Assembly: GCA_017545535.1 (NCBI GenBank)
Contig: JAFWMS010000028.1
Location: 1-64,000, forward strand
Direction: 5' to 3'
Length of the DNA stretch: 64,000 bases
Origin: Clostridia bacterium
GTDB lineage: Bacteria > Bacillota > Clostridia > Christensenellales > CAG-138
Part shown: piece by piece, positions 43,070-52,784 of the stretch
Layout of the letters: each line of letters begins with the position of its first letter
Numbering within the stretch: position 1 is the stretch's first letter
The notes under the pieces: model-generated
What the model was told of the DNA's origin: nothing
The model's input: only the letters and a program-made list of their open reading frames with translations
Databases searched by the model: none
Made by a program: the position numbers and the translations under genes

Positions 43070-43714
43070 TTACTCCCCCTTCGATGGACTACCCATAAAC
43101 TCTTCCATAGTCACACAAGTGCCAGAGTCAATACCATCATGTTTTAATACCACGCGAACCGTATCCAAAATGATTTTCAAATCACCAAGAAAAGTGATCT
43201 TATCTACATACCTCACATCCCACTCAAATTTTTCCTCCCAAGAGATACTGTTCCTCCCATGAACCTGAGCTAAACCGGTGAACCCAGGGCGCACTTCGTG
43301 ACGCCTGGCCTGTCGAGGATTATATCGTGAAAGGTATTGCACCATCAACGGTCTGGGACCAACCAAACTCATGTCACCTTTCAAAATGTTAAGCAACTCC
43401 GGCAATTCATCCAAAGAAGTAGCTCGCAGCTTCTTTCCAAAGGCCGTCAGTCGCATATCGTCAGGCAACAAATTACCTTCTGCATCTTTTTCGTTGGTCA
43501 TGGAGCGAAATTTATAAAGTCTAAATATCTTTCCTTCCCGGCCGGGCCTCTGCTGCGAAAAAATCACCGGGGCACCCAACTTCACTCTCACCAAAACAGC
43601 TAGTATCAACAACGCCGGAGACAATACGATTATCGCCAATGCTGCACAGAGAATATCTTGTGGCCGCTTAACAAACCTTTCGTAAAACCCATAAGGTTTA
43701 TGCTTTGTCATCAT
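43070..43714 (-). CDS. Initiating phosphosugar transferase (PglC-like)
   Basis: The 214-residue protein is a small monotopic phosphoglycosyl transferase: one N-terminal hydrophobic helix (about 22-43), FRLYKFRSM, DELPELLNILKGDMSLVGPRP with the catalytic Asp-Glu pair, and a C-terminal EVRPGFTGLAQVHGRN. Such enzymes put the first sugar phosphate of the repeat unit onto undecaprenyl phosphate. The short PglC form commonly uses UDP-diacetylbacillosamine, matching the PglF/PglE/PglD-like genes of this operon. It follows the PglD-like gene by 15 bases. Confidence 0.88.
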   Translation of the reverse strand: MMTKHKPYGFYERFVKRPQDILCAALAIIVLSPALLILAVLVRVKLGAPVIFSQQRPGREGKIFRLYKFRSMTNEKDAEGNLLPDDMRLTAFGKKLRATSLDELPELLNILKGDMSLVGPRPLMVQYLSRYNPRQARRHEVRPGFTGLAQVHGRNSISWEEKFEWDVRYVDKITFLGDLKIILDTVRVVLKHDGIDSGTCVTMEEFMGSPSKGE

Positions 43715-43729
43715 TTCTCAGTACCTCAG

Positions 43730-44380
43730 TTAGTTTTCCAACATATGCATCCGTTTGGCCGGATTACCCAGCACGGTGGTACCTGCCTTAACATTAGAAA
43801 ACACTACGCTGCCCGCTGCCACTGTAGCCCTGTCACCTATCTTCTTACCAGGAAGGATAAACACGTGCCCGCCAATCCGCACTTCAGTTCCGATTTTGCA
43901 ATCACCGCTGATACCGGTCATCGGCATAATAGTGGTATAATCGCCGACGCTCACATCATGCCCGATGTTCGCCATCTGATTCAGGACCACCCCATCGCCG
44001 ATAGTGCAGTTAACTGAAACGGAGACGCCTCCATAAAGCACGCAGCCTGCCCCTAATCTAGTATAGGGACAAACGAAACTGCCGTAAGCAGTAATCGTCT
44101 CAAACTGCACCCCCTGGGCCATCAGTTCCCGCTGAATCTTCCCTTTCACTGCCGGATTGCCGATAGTACAATTACATACCACATCCTTATGAGTCAATAT
44201 CCACTCTTTCTTTCCAATCCATGGATAGCCATTGATCATCATTCCTTCTTTATATCCAGTACCATCATCCAAAAAACCCAACAGCTCATAAGTAGGCCTT
44301 ATGGAGTTAAGCACCTCAATAATGGATGCTACCTCACGACCAAATCCGCCTGCACCGATCAGAACAATCCTCTTTAGCAT
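43730..44380 (-). CDS. PglD-like sugar N-acyltransferase (hexapeptide repeat)
   Basis: The 216-residue protein has an N-terminal Rossmann start (LIGAGGFGREVASII) and a C-terminal left-handed beta helix of hexapeptide repeats (INGYPWIG, then GAGCVLYGGVSVSVN, NIGHDVSVGDY with the catalytic-type His, GKKIGDRATVAAGSVV). This is the PglD/NeuD acyltransferase family, which acetylates amino groups of nucleotide sugars, as in bacillosamine synthesis. With an acyl module in the operon, a longer acyl donor is conceivable, but nothing in the sequence decides this. Confidence 0.87.
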   Translation of the reverse strand: MLKRIVLIGAGGFGREVASIIEVLNSIRPTYELLGFLDDGTGYKEGMMINGYPWIGKKEWILTHKDVVCNCTIGNPAVKGKIQRELMAQGVQFETITAYGSFVCPYTRLGAGCVLYGGVSVSVNCTIGDGVVLNQMANIGHDVSVGDYTTIMPMTGISGDCKIGTEVRIGGHVFILPGKKIGDRATVAAGSVVFSNVKAGTTVLGNPAKRMHMLEN

Positions 44381-44453
44381 AGTTTTTTTTCCTGTTCACA
44401 CATATTTTCAACAAGTTACATCATCCAAGTACCATCAAACGATGCGTCACTAG

Positions 44454-45632
44454 TTAGCTATCCTTTCGCCACACCATTTTGTTAACAATACCAACATAGC
44501 TTTGAATGATCTTGATCACTTTATCGCTAACATTTACATCTTTATAATCTGGAACCGCAACAGCTCCCCCACAAGGCTCATTTCGCACCATATCGGTTGC
44601 GATATCCACCGCCTGCAATAATCCTGCAGCATTTATGCCCGAAAGGACGAAACAACCTTTTTCCATAGCCTCTGGCCGCTCTGTTGATGTTCTGATACAA
44701 ACTGCAGGAAAAGGATGACCAATAGAAGTAAAGAATGAGCTTTCTTCCGGCAACGTCCCGCTGTCTGATACCACGCAGAACGCATTCATCTGTAGACAAT
44801 TATAATCATGGAATCCCAATGGCTCATGCTGAATAACATTTTTGTTTAACTGAAATCCGCTTTCATTCAGTCGTTTTTTACTTCTAGGATGGCATGAATA
44901 CAAGATCGGCATATCATACTTTTCAGCCATACGGTTAATTGCCGAAAACAAGCTGATAAAGTTTTTCTCGATATCAATGTTTTCTTCCCGATGCGCAGAA
45001 AGCAAGATATACTTCCCCTTTTCTAACCCAAGCCGCGAGTGAATATTCGAAGATAATATTGCCGATAAACTGTCCGACAACACTTCAGCCATGGGACTAC
45101 CCGTCACGAATGTCCGCTCTTTAGGCAAACCACAATCAGCAAGATAACGTCTGGCATGTTCAGAATATGCTAAATTTACATCTGAAATTATGTCCACAAT
45201 TCGGCGATTGGTTTCCTCTGGCAGACACTCATCCTTACAGCGATTTCCTGCCTCCATATGGAAGATTGGAATATGAAGCCTTTTCGCACCAATAACCGAT
45301 AAGCAAGAATTTGTATCTCCCAAAACAAGCACAGCATCTGGTCCGATCTTCACCATGAGTTGGTAGCTTTTTGAAATAATGTTCCCCATCGTCTCACCCA
45401 AATCTTTACCAACTGCATCCAAGTATATCTCAGGGGCTTCTAACTGTAGGTCGCGAAAAAAGACCCCATTCAATGAATAATCATAATTCTGTCCGGTATG
45501 CGCAAGAATCGTATCAAAATACTGCCGACTTTTTTTGATCACTGCCGCTAAGCGTATTATTTCTGGTCTTGTACCAACAATAATTAAAAGCTTTAGCTTT
45601 CCGTTTTCTTTCCAAGTAACTGTTTCTTTCAT
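44454..45632 (-). CDS. capG: UDP-N-acetylglucosamine 2-epimerase type (CapG)
   Basis: The 392-residue protein has the WecB/CapG fold signatures: IVGTRPEIIRLA, DAVLVLGDTNSCLS, FHMEAGNRCKDECLPEETNR, SAHREENID and SDSGTLPEESSFF. In the CapE-CapF-CapG route the last enzyme inverts C2 to yield UDP-N-acetyl-L-fucosamine. The three genes are adjacent and in order here, so CapG is preferred over a general WecB. It starts 18 bases after capF. The gene is AT-rich, like the rest of this block. Confidence 0.9.
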   Translation of the reverse strand: MKETVTWKENGKLKLLIIVGTRPEIIRLAAVIKKSRQYFDTILAHTGQNYDYSLNGVFFRDLQLEAPEIYLDAVGKDLGETMGNIISKSYQLMVKIGPDAVLVLGDTNSCLSVIGAKRLHIPIFHMEAGNRCKDECLPEETNRRIVDIISDVNLAYSEHARRYLADCGLPKERTFVTGSPMAEVLSDSLSAILSSNIHSRLGLEKGKYILLSAHREENIDIEKNFISLFSAINRMAEKYDMPILYSCHPRSKKRLNESGFQLNKNVIQHEPLGFHDYNCLQMNAFCVVSDSGTLPEESSFFTSIGHPFPAVCIRTSTERPEAMEKGCFVLSGINAAGLLQAVDIATDMVRNEPCGGAVAVPDYKDVNVSDKVIKIIQSYVGIVNKMVWRKDS

Positions 45633-45650
45633 GTTGCGCCTCTTTCACGC

Positions 45651-46901
45651 TCACCGTTTCACAACTGGTTCAAAAAAAGTGTCTGGGCTTTGTGGATTAA
45701 ACACTTCGTTTGCCCACATCAATGTCACCAAATCTTCTGTTTTGCTCAGATTGATAATATTATGAGTATACCCTGGAAGCATATGTACCGCCTGAATCTT
45801 CTTCCCACTCACTCTAAATTCAAGCACCTCATCTGTTGCAATTTTCCTCTCTTGAATCAATCCTTCCCCGGAAACAACAATGAAAAACTCCCATTTACTG
45901 TTGTGCCAATGCTCCCCCTTTGTGACCCCTGGTTTGCTGATGTTCACCGAAAACTGACCGTGATCAATTGTTTTTATGAGTTCAGTAAAACTTCCCCTGT
46001 CATCACAATGCATTTTAAGGTCGACAACAATCTTTTCCTTTGGCAAATAGCTCAAATACATAGAATACAATTTTTTTTCAAAGCTATTCGATGCGATTCT
46101 AGGCATAAAAAGAGTTTTTGGCTGATCGTGAAAAGCATGTAAACACTCCACGATATATCCTAATGATGCTTTGTGCGTAACTGTTGCCCCACAATACTTC
46201 CCTTCAGCAGTCCACAACGGCGTCACTCCATCATATTGAACCCCTCCAACCGTTTCTCCCGCCATAGGATAATTGCAACGATGCGGATGACCCTCCATCG
46301 CTTCAAACATCTCTTCAACTAGATCATCAATGAACAACAGTTCAAGTTCCAAATTCGGATCACTTATGTGAATTGGAAGATCATTTGCAATACTGTTGCA
46401 AAACGTGGCAACCGCAGAGTTATAATTTGGTCGAATCCATTTCCCCACTAAATTCGGAAGCCTATATACATACACTGTAGCTCCTGTTTTTTCTGCATAC
46501 TCAAAAAAAAGATCTTCTCCTTCTTTTTTACTAAGACCATATTCTGAAACACCAAAACGGCCGGAAAGGGTTGCCTGAATGCTGCTACTTAACATGACAG
46601 GGCAGGTATTTCGATGCTTTTTAAGGATGTCCAGAAGTTGGGAGGCAAAGCCAAAGTTCCCTCTTTTGTAGTCCGCAGGATCCTTGGGTCGATTAACCCC
46701 TGCAATGTTGAACACAAAATCTGCTTTTGCGCACCATTCATCCAGCTGTTCCAGCGAATTATTTAAATCATATTCATATACCTCATTAATCCTCAGCGCT
46801 GGATGCATCCGATTTTTTGAATCGCGAATATTCTTTAGATTCTCTACAAGATTCCTTCCAAAAAACCCGGCTGCTCCGGTAACCAAAACATTCATATGCA
46901 T
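45651..46901 (-). CDS. capF: CapF-type bifunctional epimerase/reductase
   Basis: The 416-residue protein combines an N-terminal short-chain reductase (VTGAAGFFGRNLVEN, YGLSKKEGED) with a C-terminal cupin (GVTKGEHWHNSKWEFFIVV with metal histidines, and HMLPGYTHNI), the specific architecture of CapF. In Staphylococcus aureus this enzyme carries out C3 epimerisation and C4 reduction on the way to UDP-L-FucNAc. It lies between capE and capG. The frame's first codon pair MHM offers two starts; the difference is trivial. Confidence 0.93.
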   Translation of the reverse strand: MHMNVLVTGAAGFFGRNLVENLKNIRDSKNRMHPALRINEVYEYDLNNSLEQLDEWCAKADFVFNIAGVNRPKDPADYKRGNFGFASQLLDILKKHRNTCPVMLSSSIQATLSGRFGVSEYGLSKKEGEDLFFEYAEKTGATVYVYRLPNLVGKWIRPNYNSAVATFCNSIANDLPIHISDPNLELELLFIDDLVEEMFEAMEGHPHRCNYPMAGETVGGVQYDGVTPLWTAEGKYCGATVTHKASLGYIVECLHAFHDQPKTLFMPRIASNSFEKKLYSMYLSYLPKEKIVVDLKMHCDDRGSFTELIKTIDHGQFSVNISKPGVTKGEHWHNSKWEFFIVVSGEGLIQERKIATDEVLEFRVSGKKIQAVHMLPGYTHNIINLSKTEDLVTLMWANEVFNPQSPDTFFEPVVKR

Positions 46902-46928
46902 CTGCCTCTTTCTTTGATGCCCTTTGCT

Positions 46929-47975
46929 CTAGTTGTATCTTATGCCCTTCAACTCTTCTTGCACATAGTCAGTCGTCAATAGTTTCTTTACGATACCATT
47001 AATGTCTAATCTTAAAGTATTATGACTGGTGTAACTCTCCTCCGCTTCCGTTTCAACCTTGCCGCGAACAAAGAATTTATCATAGTTCAAATCACGATTA
47101 TCAGCTGCAATGCGGAAGTATTCCCCCATATCTTCTGCACGCAACCTTTCTTCTCTGGTCATTAATGTTTCATATAACTTTTCACCATGTCTCGTTCCAA
47201 TGATATTTGTACCTGTATCGCCAAACAGTTTCTGGACTGCTTTTGCTAAATCACCGATAGTGCTTGCATCTGCTTTTTGAATAAAAAGATCCCCGGGACT
47301 CGCATTTATAAAAGCGAAACGAACCAACTCAACCGCTTCATCTAAATTCATCAAAAAGCGAGTCATTTCTGGATTGGTAATTGTAATTGGGGCCCCCATT
47401 CGAATTTGATCAATAAACAAAGGAATGACCGAACCACGAGAACACATCACGTTCCCATATCTCGTGCAACAAATTACTGTTCCCCCTCGTTCCGAAGCCA
47501 CTCGCGCATTTGCAAAAATGACGTGTTCCATCATCGCCTTTGAAATCCCCATTGCATTAATTGGATAGGCTGCCTTATCTGTTGAAAGACAGACTACCTT
47601 TTTCACGTTTGCATCTATTGCAGCATGAAGAACATTATCTGTTCCTTCAACATTTGTTTTTACTGCCTGCATGGGAAAAAACTCGCAGGAAGGAACCTGC
47701 TTCAACGCCGCGGCATGAAAAATATAGTCCACACCTGGCATCGCATCGGCAATGCTTCTCTGGTCTCTTACGTCCCCAACGAAAAACTTAACCTTTGATG
47801 CAAAATCAGGATATTTAGCCTGTAATTCATGTCGCATATCATCCTGTTTCTTTTCATCTCGAGAAAAAATACGGATTTGTCCAATATCTGACCCCAAAAA
47901 ATGTTTCAAAACCGTATTCCCAAAAGACCCCGTTCCGCCAGTTATCATCAATGTCGCGCCACCAAATTCAGACAT
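46929..47975 (-). CDS. capE: CapE-type UDP-GlcNAc 4,6-dehydratase/5-epimerase
   Basis: The 348-residue protein has ITGGTGSFGNTVLKHFL (about 11-27), FHAAALKQVPSCEF, STDKAAYPINAMGISKAMME with the family's Met-x3-Lys pair, and the C-terminal GTRHGEKLYETL. This is the soluble inverting dehydratase that starts UDP-L-FucNAc synthesis. It is the first of capE-capF-capG and follows the glycosyltransferase gene by about 70 bases. A longer membrane-bound relative (50655-52721) serves the other sugar. Confidence 0.93.
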   Translation of the reverse strand: MSEFGGATLMITGGTGSFGNTVLKHFLGSDIGQIRIFSRDEKKQDDMRHELQAKYPDFASKVKFFVGDVRDQRSIADAMPGVDYIFHAAALKQVPSCEFFPMQAVKTNVEGTDNVLHAAIDANVKKVVCLSTDKAAYPINAMGISKAMMEHVIFANARVASERGGTVICCTRYGNVMCSRGSVIPLFIDQIRMGAPITITNPEMTRFLMNLDEAVELVRFAFINASPGDLFIQKADASTIGDLAKAVQKLFGDTGTNIIGTRHGEKLYETLMTREERLRAEDMGEYFRIAADNRDLNYDKFFVRGKVETEAEESYTSHNTLRLDINGIVKKLLTTDYVQEELKGIRYN

Positions 47976-48043
47976 CTTTGTCCTCTCTTTCTTTTTAATG
48001 TCTGGAATAATGTTTGTTACCCCAATAGTTTTATCTCAATTAT

Positions 48044-49258
48044 TCATAATTGTTTAATTGAATTCATTATAATCTGATATGACCTTTTTGATGAATACCG
48101 TTCCTGTAGAATGCGATATTCATTATCCGTGTCCGGCCAACTTGTTCCCGATAGGATCTGATGTATCAAACGAGAAAACCCTTCTGCATCATTGCTTTCA
48201 CACCACCATCCAAAGCGGCCTTCCGTAATCACCTTACCCACATCAGAGTTTGCGTCTGTGCAAGCTAAAACGGGAAGCTTTGCCTGCATATATCCCAAAA
48301 GTCTGCTGGGAAAATTAGGAATAGTAAACCTATGGTCAAGAAAAATTAGTCCTACATCGCATGCGGCGATGAGTGTATTATAATCCTCTTGAGGGATTCT
48401 TTTCATCAACATAAAATTGTTTTGTGTAGAAGATCGCGCATAGTTCTCTAGGAGTCCATATTCTGTCCCGTTGCCCACAACAAGGAAGAAAGAATCATGA
48501 ATCTCCTTGCACTTATTTATGCATTCAATCAAAAAACGAATCCCCTGGGGTTTACCAAGGTTTCCACCATACACAAACACTTTTTTATCATTGGAGATTC
48601 CATATTTATTCCGAATGATCCTTCGAACCTCTGCATCAACACTTTTATCTTTTGCTTCAATGCTGTTAGGACATACCTCAACGCGTGTTGCATCAATTTC
48701 CGGATTGTTTTCAAGAACGAATTTGACATTTGCTTCTGACATGCACCCAATACGATCAGAAACACGATACAACCGCTTTTCCAAATTTCGAAAATATCGG
48801 TACAGTAGACCTTTCAACCCTTTTTTCGACAGCATACCCAAATCAACTGCGTTTTGAGGGAAAATATCTTTGAGGAGAAGATAAGTTCGTGCATTGTCTC
48901 TTTTTTTCACATATTCGATTGCACTCACAAAAGAAATAGGCGGCGTAGAATAGATGACCAAATCAAAATGAATATCGGCAAAAAATTTTTTTACGCCATC
49001 CACGATGATCGGCTCAATCAAAATTGTAGATATCCCTTTTTCTATAATGTTTGTTTTTTGCGTATTTCCAATTTTAATTTTTAGAATGGTTGAATTATCT
49101 TCTCGAATAACATGCGTTTGCTGTTTCAAGCGTCGCTCAAATGGAGAAACAACGTACATATGATGCCCGTTCTTTGCGAATTCACGCAATAAATCCGTAT
49201 AAATACCAGGCATGTTAATTGTCCTAATGTCAGCCAGAGTCAAAAACAGAATATTCAT
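48044..49258 (-). CDS. Glycosyltransferase family 4, probable L-FucNAc transferase
   Basis: The 404-residue protein begins MNILFLTLADI and has a GT-B layout. The C-terminal nucleotide-sugar domain carries VFVYGGNLGKPQGI, FLVVGNGTEYGLL and the acidic/serine region around LGYMQAKLPVLACTDAN. Relatives next to UDP-L-FucNAc genes (WbuB type) transfer L-FucNAc; the adjacent capEFG supports the same role. It is the only recognisable glycosyltransferase in the operon. I use the ATG at 49258, preceded by AAGGAG, rather than the TTG just before it. Confidence 0.85.
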   Translation of the reverse strand: MNILFLTLADIRTINMPGIYTDLLREFAKNGHHMYVVSPFERRLKQQTHVIREDNSTILKIKIGNTQKTNIIEKGISTILIEPIIVDGVKKFFADIHFDLVIYSTPPISFVSAIEYVKKRDNARTYLLLKDIFPQNAVDLGMLSKKGLKGLLYRYFRNLEKRLYRVSDRIGCMSEANVKFVLENNPEIDATRVEVCPNSIEAKDKSVDAEVRRIIRNKYGISNDKKVFVYGGNLGKPQGIRFLIECINKCKEIHDSFFLVVGNGTEYGLLENYARSSTQNNFMLMKRIPQEDYNTLIAACDVGLIFLDHRFTIPNFPSRLLGYMQAKLPVLACTDANSDVGKVITEGRFGWWCESNDAEGFSRLIHQILSGTSWPDTDNEYRILQERYSSKRSYQIIMNSIKQL

Positions 49259-49285
49259 CAAGTATTCTCCTTAAGAAAGATGCCC

Positions 49286-50596
49286 TCACATAAAGCAGCG
49301 ATGGATAATCTCGATCACCCTGTCCTGCCGTGCAGGAGTCATCTTGTTATCAGACGGTAAGCAGAGGCCGCGGCGGAAAATATCCGCGCCAACGTCCTGG
49401 CCAGAACCGGCGATGTAGGCGTTGGTGCAGCCGCGACCGTTGCCCTCGGCCGTGATGAAAGCATGAGTGCGATAGATGGGCTGCATATGCATGGGCTTCC
49501 AAATGGGACGGCCCTCGGCGTTGAAGGCGGCCAAGGCGTCCAGGATCTCATGGGGCGAGCTCTTCCCACTCTCATGGATGTAGAGGTAATCCTGTTCTCC
49601 GCGGACCATGGGCGCCATGGCCTCCTCGTCGATGATCAGGCAGGACAGCCAGAAATTGGGCTGGGACTTTTCTGCATCGAAGGGATTCATTTTGACGGGC
49701 AAGTCGGCAAGGCCGGCCTTGTACCGCTCATAGATCGCCTTCTTCTGGGCAATATGCTCGTCAAGGTGAGGAAGCTGACCCCGGACGATGCCCGCGATGA
49801 TGTTGCTCATGCGGTAGTTGTAGCCGATCTCCTCGTGCTGGTACCAAGGGGCGGCTTCACGGCTCTGGGTGGACCACTTTCGAACCTTGTTGGCGTCCTC
49901 CTCGCTGTCGGTCAGGAACATGCCGCCGGCGCTGCCGGTTATGATCTTGTTGCCGTTGAAGGAGATGCAGTTGTAATCGCCCAGAGTCCCCGTTTCGACC
50001 CACTGGCCGTTCAGCAAATATTTGGACCCAAAGGATTCCGCCGCGTCCTCCACGATCAGTGCCCCATGGCTGTCACAGATGGCCTTGATCTGCTCCGCCT
50101 TTCCGGGCGTGCCATACAGATGCGCTACCACCACCAAGCGGGTGTCCGGGTAAAGCTCGAAAGCCTTTTCCAGTGCCTCGGGGCTCATGTTCCAGGTGTC
50201 GCTCTCCGTATCGATGAACACCGCTTCCCCATCCTCATAGGCCACGGGGTTGATGCTGGCGTCGAAGGTCATATCGGAGCAGAAGACCCGATGGCCCTGA
50301 AGGGTGCCTGCGTTGGGACGGGCCTGCCCATACAGCTTTTCACCGGCCAGCTTCGTGGCCAAATGAAGGGCCGCCGTGCCGCAGGACAGGGCCACGGCAT
50401 GCTTGCAGCCCACATAGTTTGCGACCTGCTTTTCGATCTCGTTGATGTTGGCACCGACGGTGCTGACCCAGTTGGTCCGGATGGCTTCGTCGACCCACTG
50501 CTGTTCCTCCCCATGCATGGTGGGGGTGGCAAGCCATACCTTGGTCGGGAACGGCTCTATCCCCGCAAACCGGGGATCGTTGTGAAAACTGCTCAT
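49286..50596 (-). CDS. DegT/DnrJ/EryC1 sugar aminotransferase (PglE-like)
   Basis: A PLP-dependent aminotransferase of the sugar type. The 436-residue protein has CGTAALHLA near the start, DAAESFGSKY, and SFNGNKIITGSAGGM with the PLP lysine, plus a C-terminal RPIWKPMHMQPIY active-site block. It follows the PglF-like dehydratase gene by 58 bases, so it should aminate the UDP-4-keto-6-deoxy sugar made by that enzyme, as PglE does. The gene is GC-rich again, unlike capEFG downstream. Confidence 0.92.
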   Translation of the reverse strand: MSSFHNDPRFAGIEPFPTKVWLATPTMHGEEQQWVDEAIRTNWVSTVGANINEIEKQVANYVGCKHAVALSCGTAALHLATKLAGEKLYGQARPNAGTLQGHRVFCSDMTFDASINPVAYEDGEAVFIDTESDTWNMSPEALEKAFELYPDTRLVVVAHLYGTPGKAEQIKAICDSHGALIVEDAAESFGSKYLLNGQWVETGTLGDYNCISFNGNKIITGSAGGMFLTDSEEDANKVRKWSTQSREAAPWYQHEEIGYNYRMSNIIAGIVRGQLPHLDEHIAQKKAIYERYKAGLADLPVKMNPFDAEKSQPNFWLSCLIIDEEAMAPMVRGEQDYLYIHESGKSSPHEILDALAAFNAEGRPIWKPMHMQPIYRTHAFITAEGNGRGCTNAYIAGSGQDVGADIFRRGLCLPSDNKMTPARQDRVIEIIHRCFM

Positions 50597-50654
50597 ACAG
50601 CGCTCTCCTCAATTGGATACTTATTCTTTCTCCAGGACGCAGCCCTAAGGCGCG

Positions 50655-52721
50655 TCAGCTGGCGGCTTTCTCTGTTTCGGATGCGCCTTCAGACCGGATG
50701 GACGCTCCCCCATCGACGGGATGGTAGGTGGACACCATATCCATCAGTTTCTCCCGAATGCACGATTCCTTGTTGGCATAGGCCACATCCATGAGTCCGG
50801 ACAGCTTCACCAGGAACAGATCGTGGTCAAAGGGAATGGGGTTGCCGATATGGATGAGATCGTTGTCCGTTTTGCGGAGCCCTTCCTCGGACATGAGCTT
50901 TTCCTCGTACAGCTTTTCGCCGGGACGGAGGCCGGTGTACACGATCTTGATATCCTCCCCCGGCTTAAACCCGGCCAGTTTGATGAGGTTCCGAGCCAAA
51001 GAGTCGATCTTGACAGGCCGTCCCATGTCCAGCACGAATATCTCTCCGCCGTGGGCGTAGGTGCCGGCCAGCATCACCAGGCTCACCGCCTCTGGGATGG
51101 TCATAAAGTAGCGAATGATGTCCGGGTGGGTCACGGTGACCGGGCCGCCCTTGGCGATCTGCCGCTTGAACAGGGGGATCACGGAGCCGTTGCTCCCCAG
51201 CACGTTGCCGAAGCGGACCGCCACGAACTCGGTTTGGATATTCTCGAACACTCGGCCGGTGCCATCCTTATCCGCGTTCTCCTCCCCAAGATGGGTGAAC
51301 AGCTGGGGGATATCTCGAGCCTTGCCCTCCTTGATCTTGGCGTCGAAGCACTGAATGATCATCTCGCAAAGCCGCTTACTGGCGCCCATCACGTTGGTGG
51401 GGTTCACCGCCTTGTCCGTGGAGATGAGCACGAATCGCTCACAGCCGTGGACCATGGCAGCGTAGGCGGTCTTATAGGTGCCGATGGCGTTGTTCTTGAT
51501 GGCCTCGCAGGGACTGTCCTCCATGAGGGGCACGTGCTTGTGAGCCGCCGCATGATATACGATCTGGGGGCGATAGGTATCGAACACCTGGAAGATCCTT
51601 CGACTGTCCCGAACAGACCCGATGAGGGTGGTCAACTTGAGGCCGGGGAAGTTGGATTTCAGCTCCAGCTTGATATCGTAGGCGTTATTCTCGTAGATAT
51701 CGAATATGATGAGCTCCTTGGGATTGTGGGCCGCGATCTGCCGGCAGAGCTCGCTGCCGATGGAGCCGCCGCCGCCCGTGACCATGACCGTTTTGCCGTT
51801 GATGAACGCAAAAACCCCGCTCATGTCGGCCTGGATAGGTGCACGACCCAGCAGATCTTCCACGGACACGTCCTTCATGGCGCTGACCGTCAGCTGGCCG
51901 GAAATCAGCTGGTACATGCCCGGCAGCTGCTTGAGCTCGCAGTCCGTGCTGCTGCAGATATTCAAAATCTCCCGTTTATCCTCCGCGTTGGCGCTGGGGA
52001 TGGCCAGAAAGATCTTGTCCACATGATACTTCTTCACGTTGACCAGGATATCGTCCCGGCCGCCCACCACCAGCACGCCGTCCATGTAGCGGCCCCACTT
52101 GTTGGGGTCGTCATCGATGATACAGACCACCTTGTTCTCCGGCTTCTCCGCCAGATTCACATCCCGCAGGATCATCTGTCCCGCATCGCCGGCGCCGATG
52201 AGCATGACCCGGCCCAAAGCTTCCTTATTCAGGCTTCGATGCTGTCGCTCATGACGGATGAATCGGTAGAAGAACCGGATCAATACCAGAAAGGCGGTTT
52301 GGGCCATGGTCCCGCCAAGATAATAGGAGATGGGCATACGACCGCCAGGAAGGCTATCCCGGCACAGCAGCGTGATGCCAATGGCATGGACCACGGAGGT
52401 CAAAAGGGATGCCTCCAGGGTGCGCACCAGCTCCGTGAAGCTGGCGTACTGCCACATGCTCTTATACAGCCGAAACAGCACCAGCACCAGCAAAGTAAAC
52501 AGAGCGTAGGGCAGGATGATCTTTTGGTAGGCCGCAAAGTACAGGCTCTCCTTATTCACGACCGTGGAGTAGGAGAAATCGAAGCGTGTCAACAGGGCCA
52601 GGAACCAGGCGCCGCAGACGGTGATAAAGTCATAGGCCCCCATCAGCAGAGACAGTATACGCCACTGCAAGCGCACTTTCCGATCTGCCTTATAATTCGA
52701 TTGCATAGGTTGCTCGCTCAT
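50655..52721 (-). CDS. PglF/CapD-type membrane UDP-GlcNAc 4,6-dehydratase
   Basis: The 688-residue protein starts with four or five membrane helices (to about residue 150), then a first Rossmann domain (VMLIGAGDAGQMILRD) and a catalytic domain with VMVTGGGGSIGSELCRQI, YHAAAHKHVPLMED and STDKAVNPTNVMGASKR. This is the WbpM/PglF/CapD class that makes UDP-2-acetamido-2,6-dideoxy-4-keto-hexose. Followed by the aminotransferase, and with PglD- and PglC-like genes further on, it fits the first step of UDP-diacetylbacillosamine synthesis. The protein is full length. Confidence 0.92.
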   Translation of the reverse strand: MSEQPMQSNYKADRKVRLQWRILSLLMGAYDFITVCGAWFLALLTRFDFSYSTVVNKESLYFAAYQKIILPYALFTLLVLVLFRLYKSMWQYASFTELVRTLEASLLTSVVHAIGITLLCRDSLPGGRMPISYYLGGTMAQTAFLVLIRFFYRFIRHERQHRSLNKEALGRVMLIGAGDAGQMILRDVNLAEKPENKVVCIIDDDPNKWGRYMDGVLVVGGRDDILVNVKKYHVDKIFLAIPSANAEDKREILNICSSTDCELKQLPGMYQLISGQLTVSAMKDVSVEDLLGRAPIQADMSGVFAFINGKTVMVTGGGGSIGSELCRQIAAHNPKELIIFDIYENNAYDIKLELKSNFPGLKLTTLIGSVRDSRRIFQVFDTYRPQIVYHAAAHKHVPLMEDSPCEAIKNNAIGTYKTAYAAMVHGCERFVLISTDKAVNPTNVMGASKRLCEMIIQCFDAKIKEGKARDIPQLFTHLGEENADKDGTGRVFENIQTEFVAVRFGNVLGSNGSVIPLFKRQIAKGGPVTVTHPDIIRYFMTIPEAVSLVMLAGTYAHGGEIFVLDMGRPVKIDSLARNLIKLAGFKPGEDIKIVYTGLRPGEKLYEEKLMSEEGLRKTDNDLIHIGNPIPFDHDLFLVKLSGLMDVAYANKESCIREKLMDMVSTYHPVDGGASIRSEGASETEKAAS

Positions 52722-52784
52722 GATCCTCTTTGCCTGTCCGGACGGTCCGGGCAGAGCACTCCTCTCTCTCAGCGTTGTGTCTCC

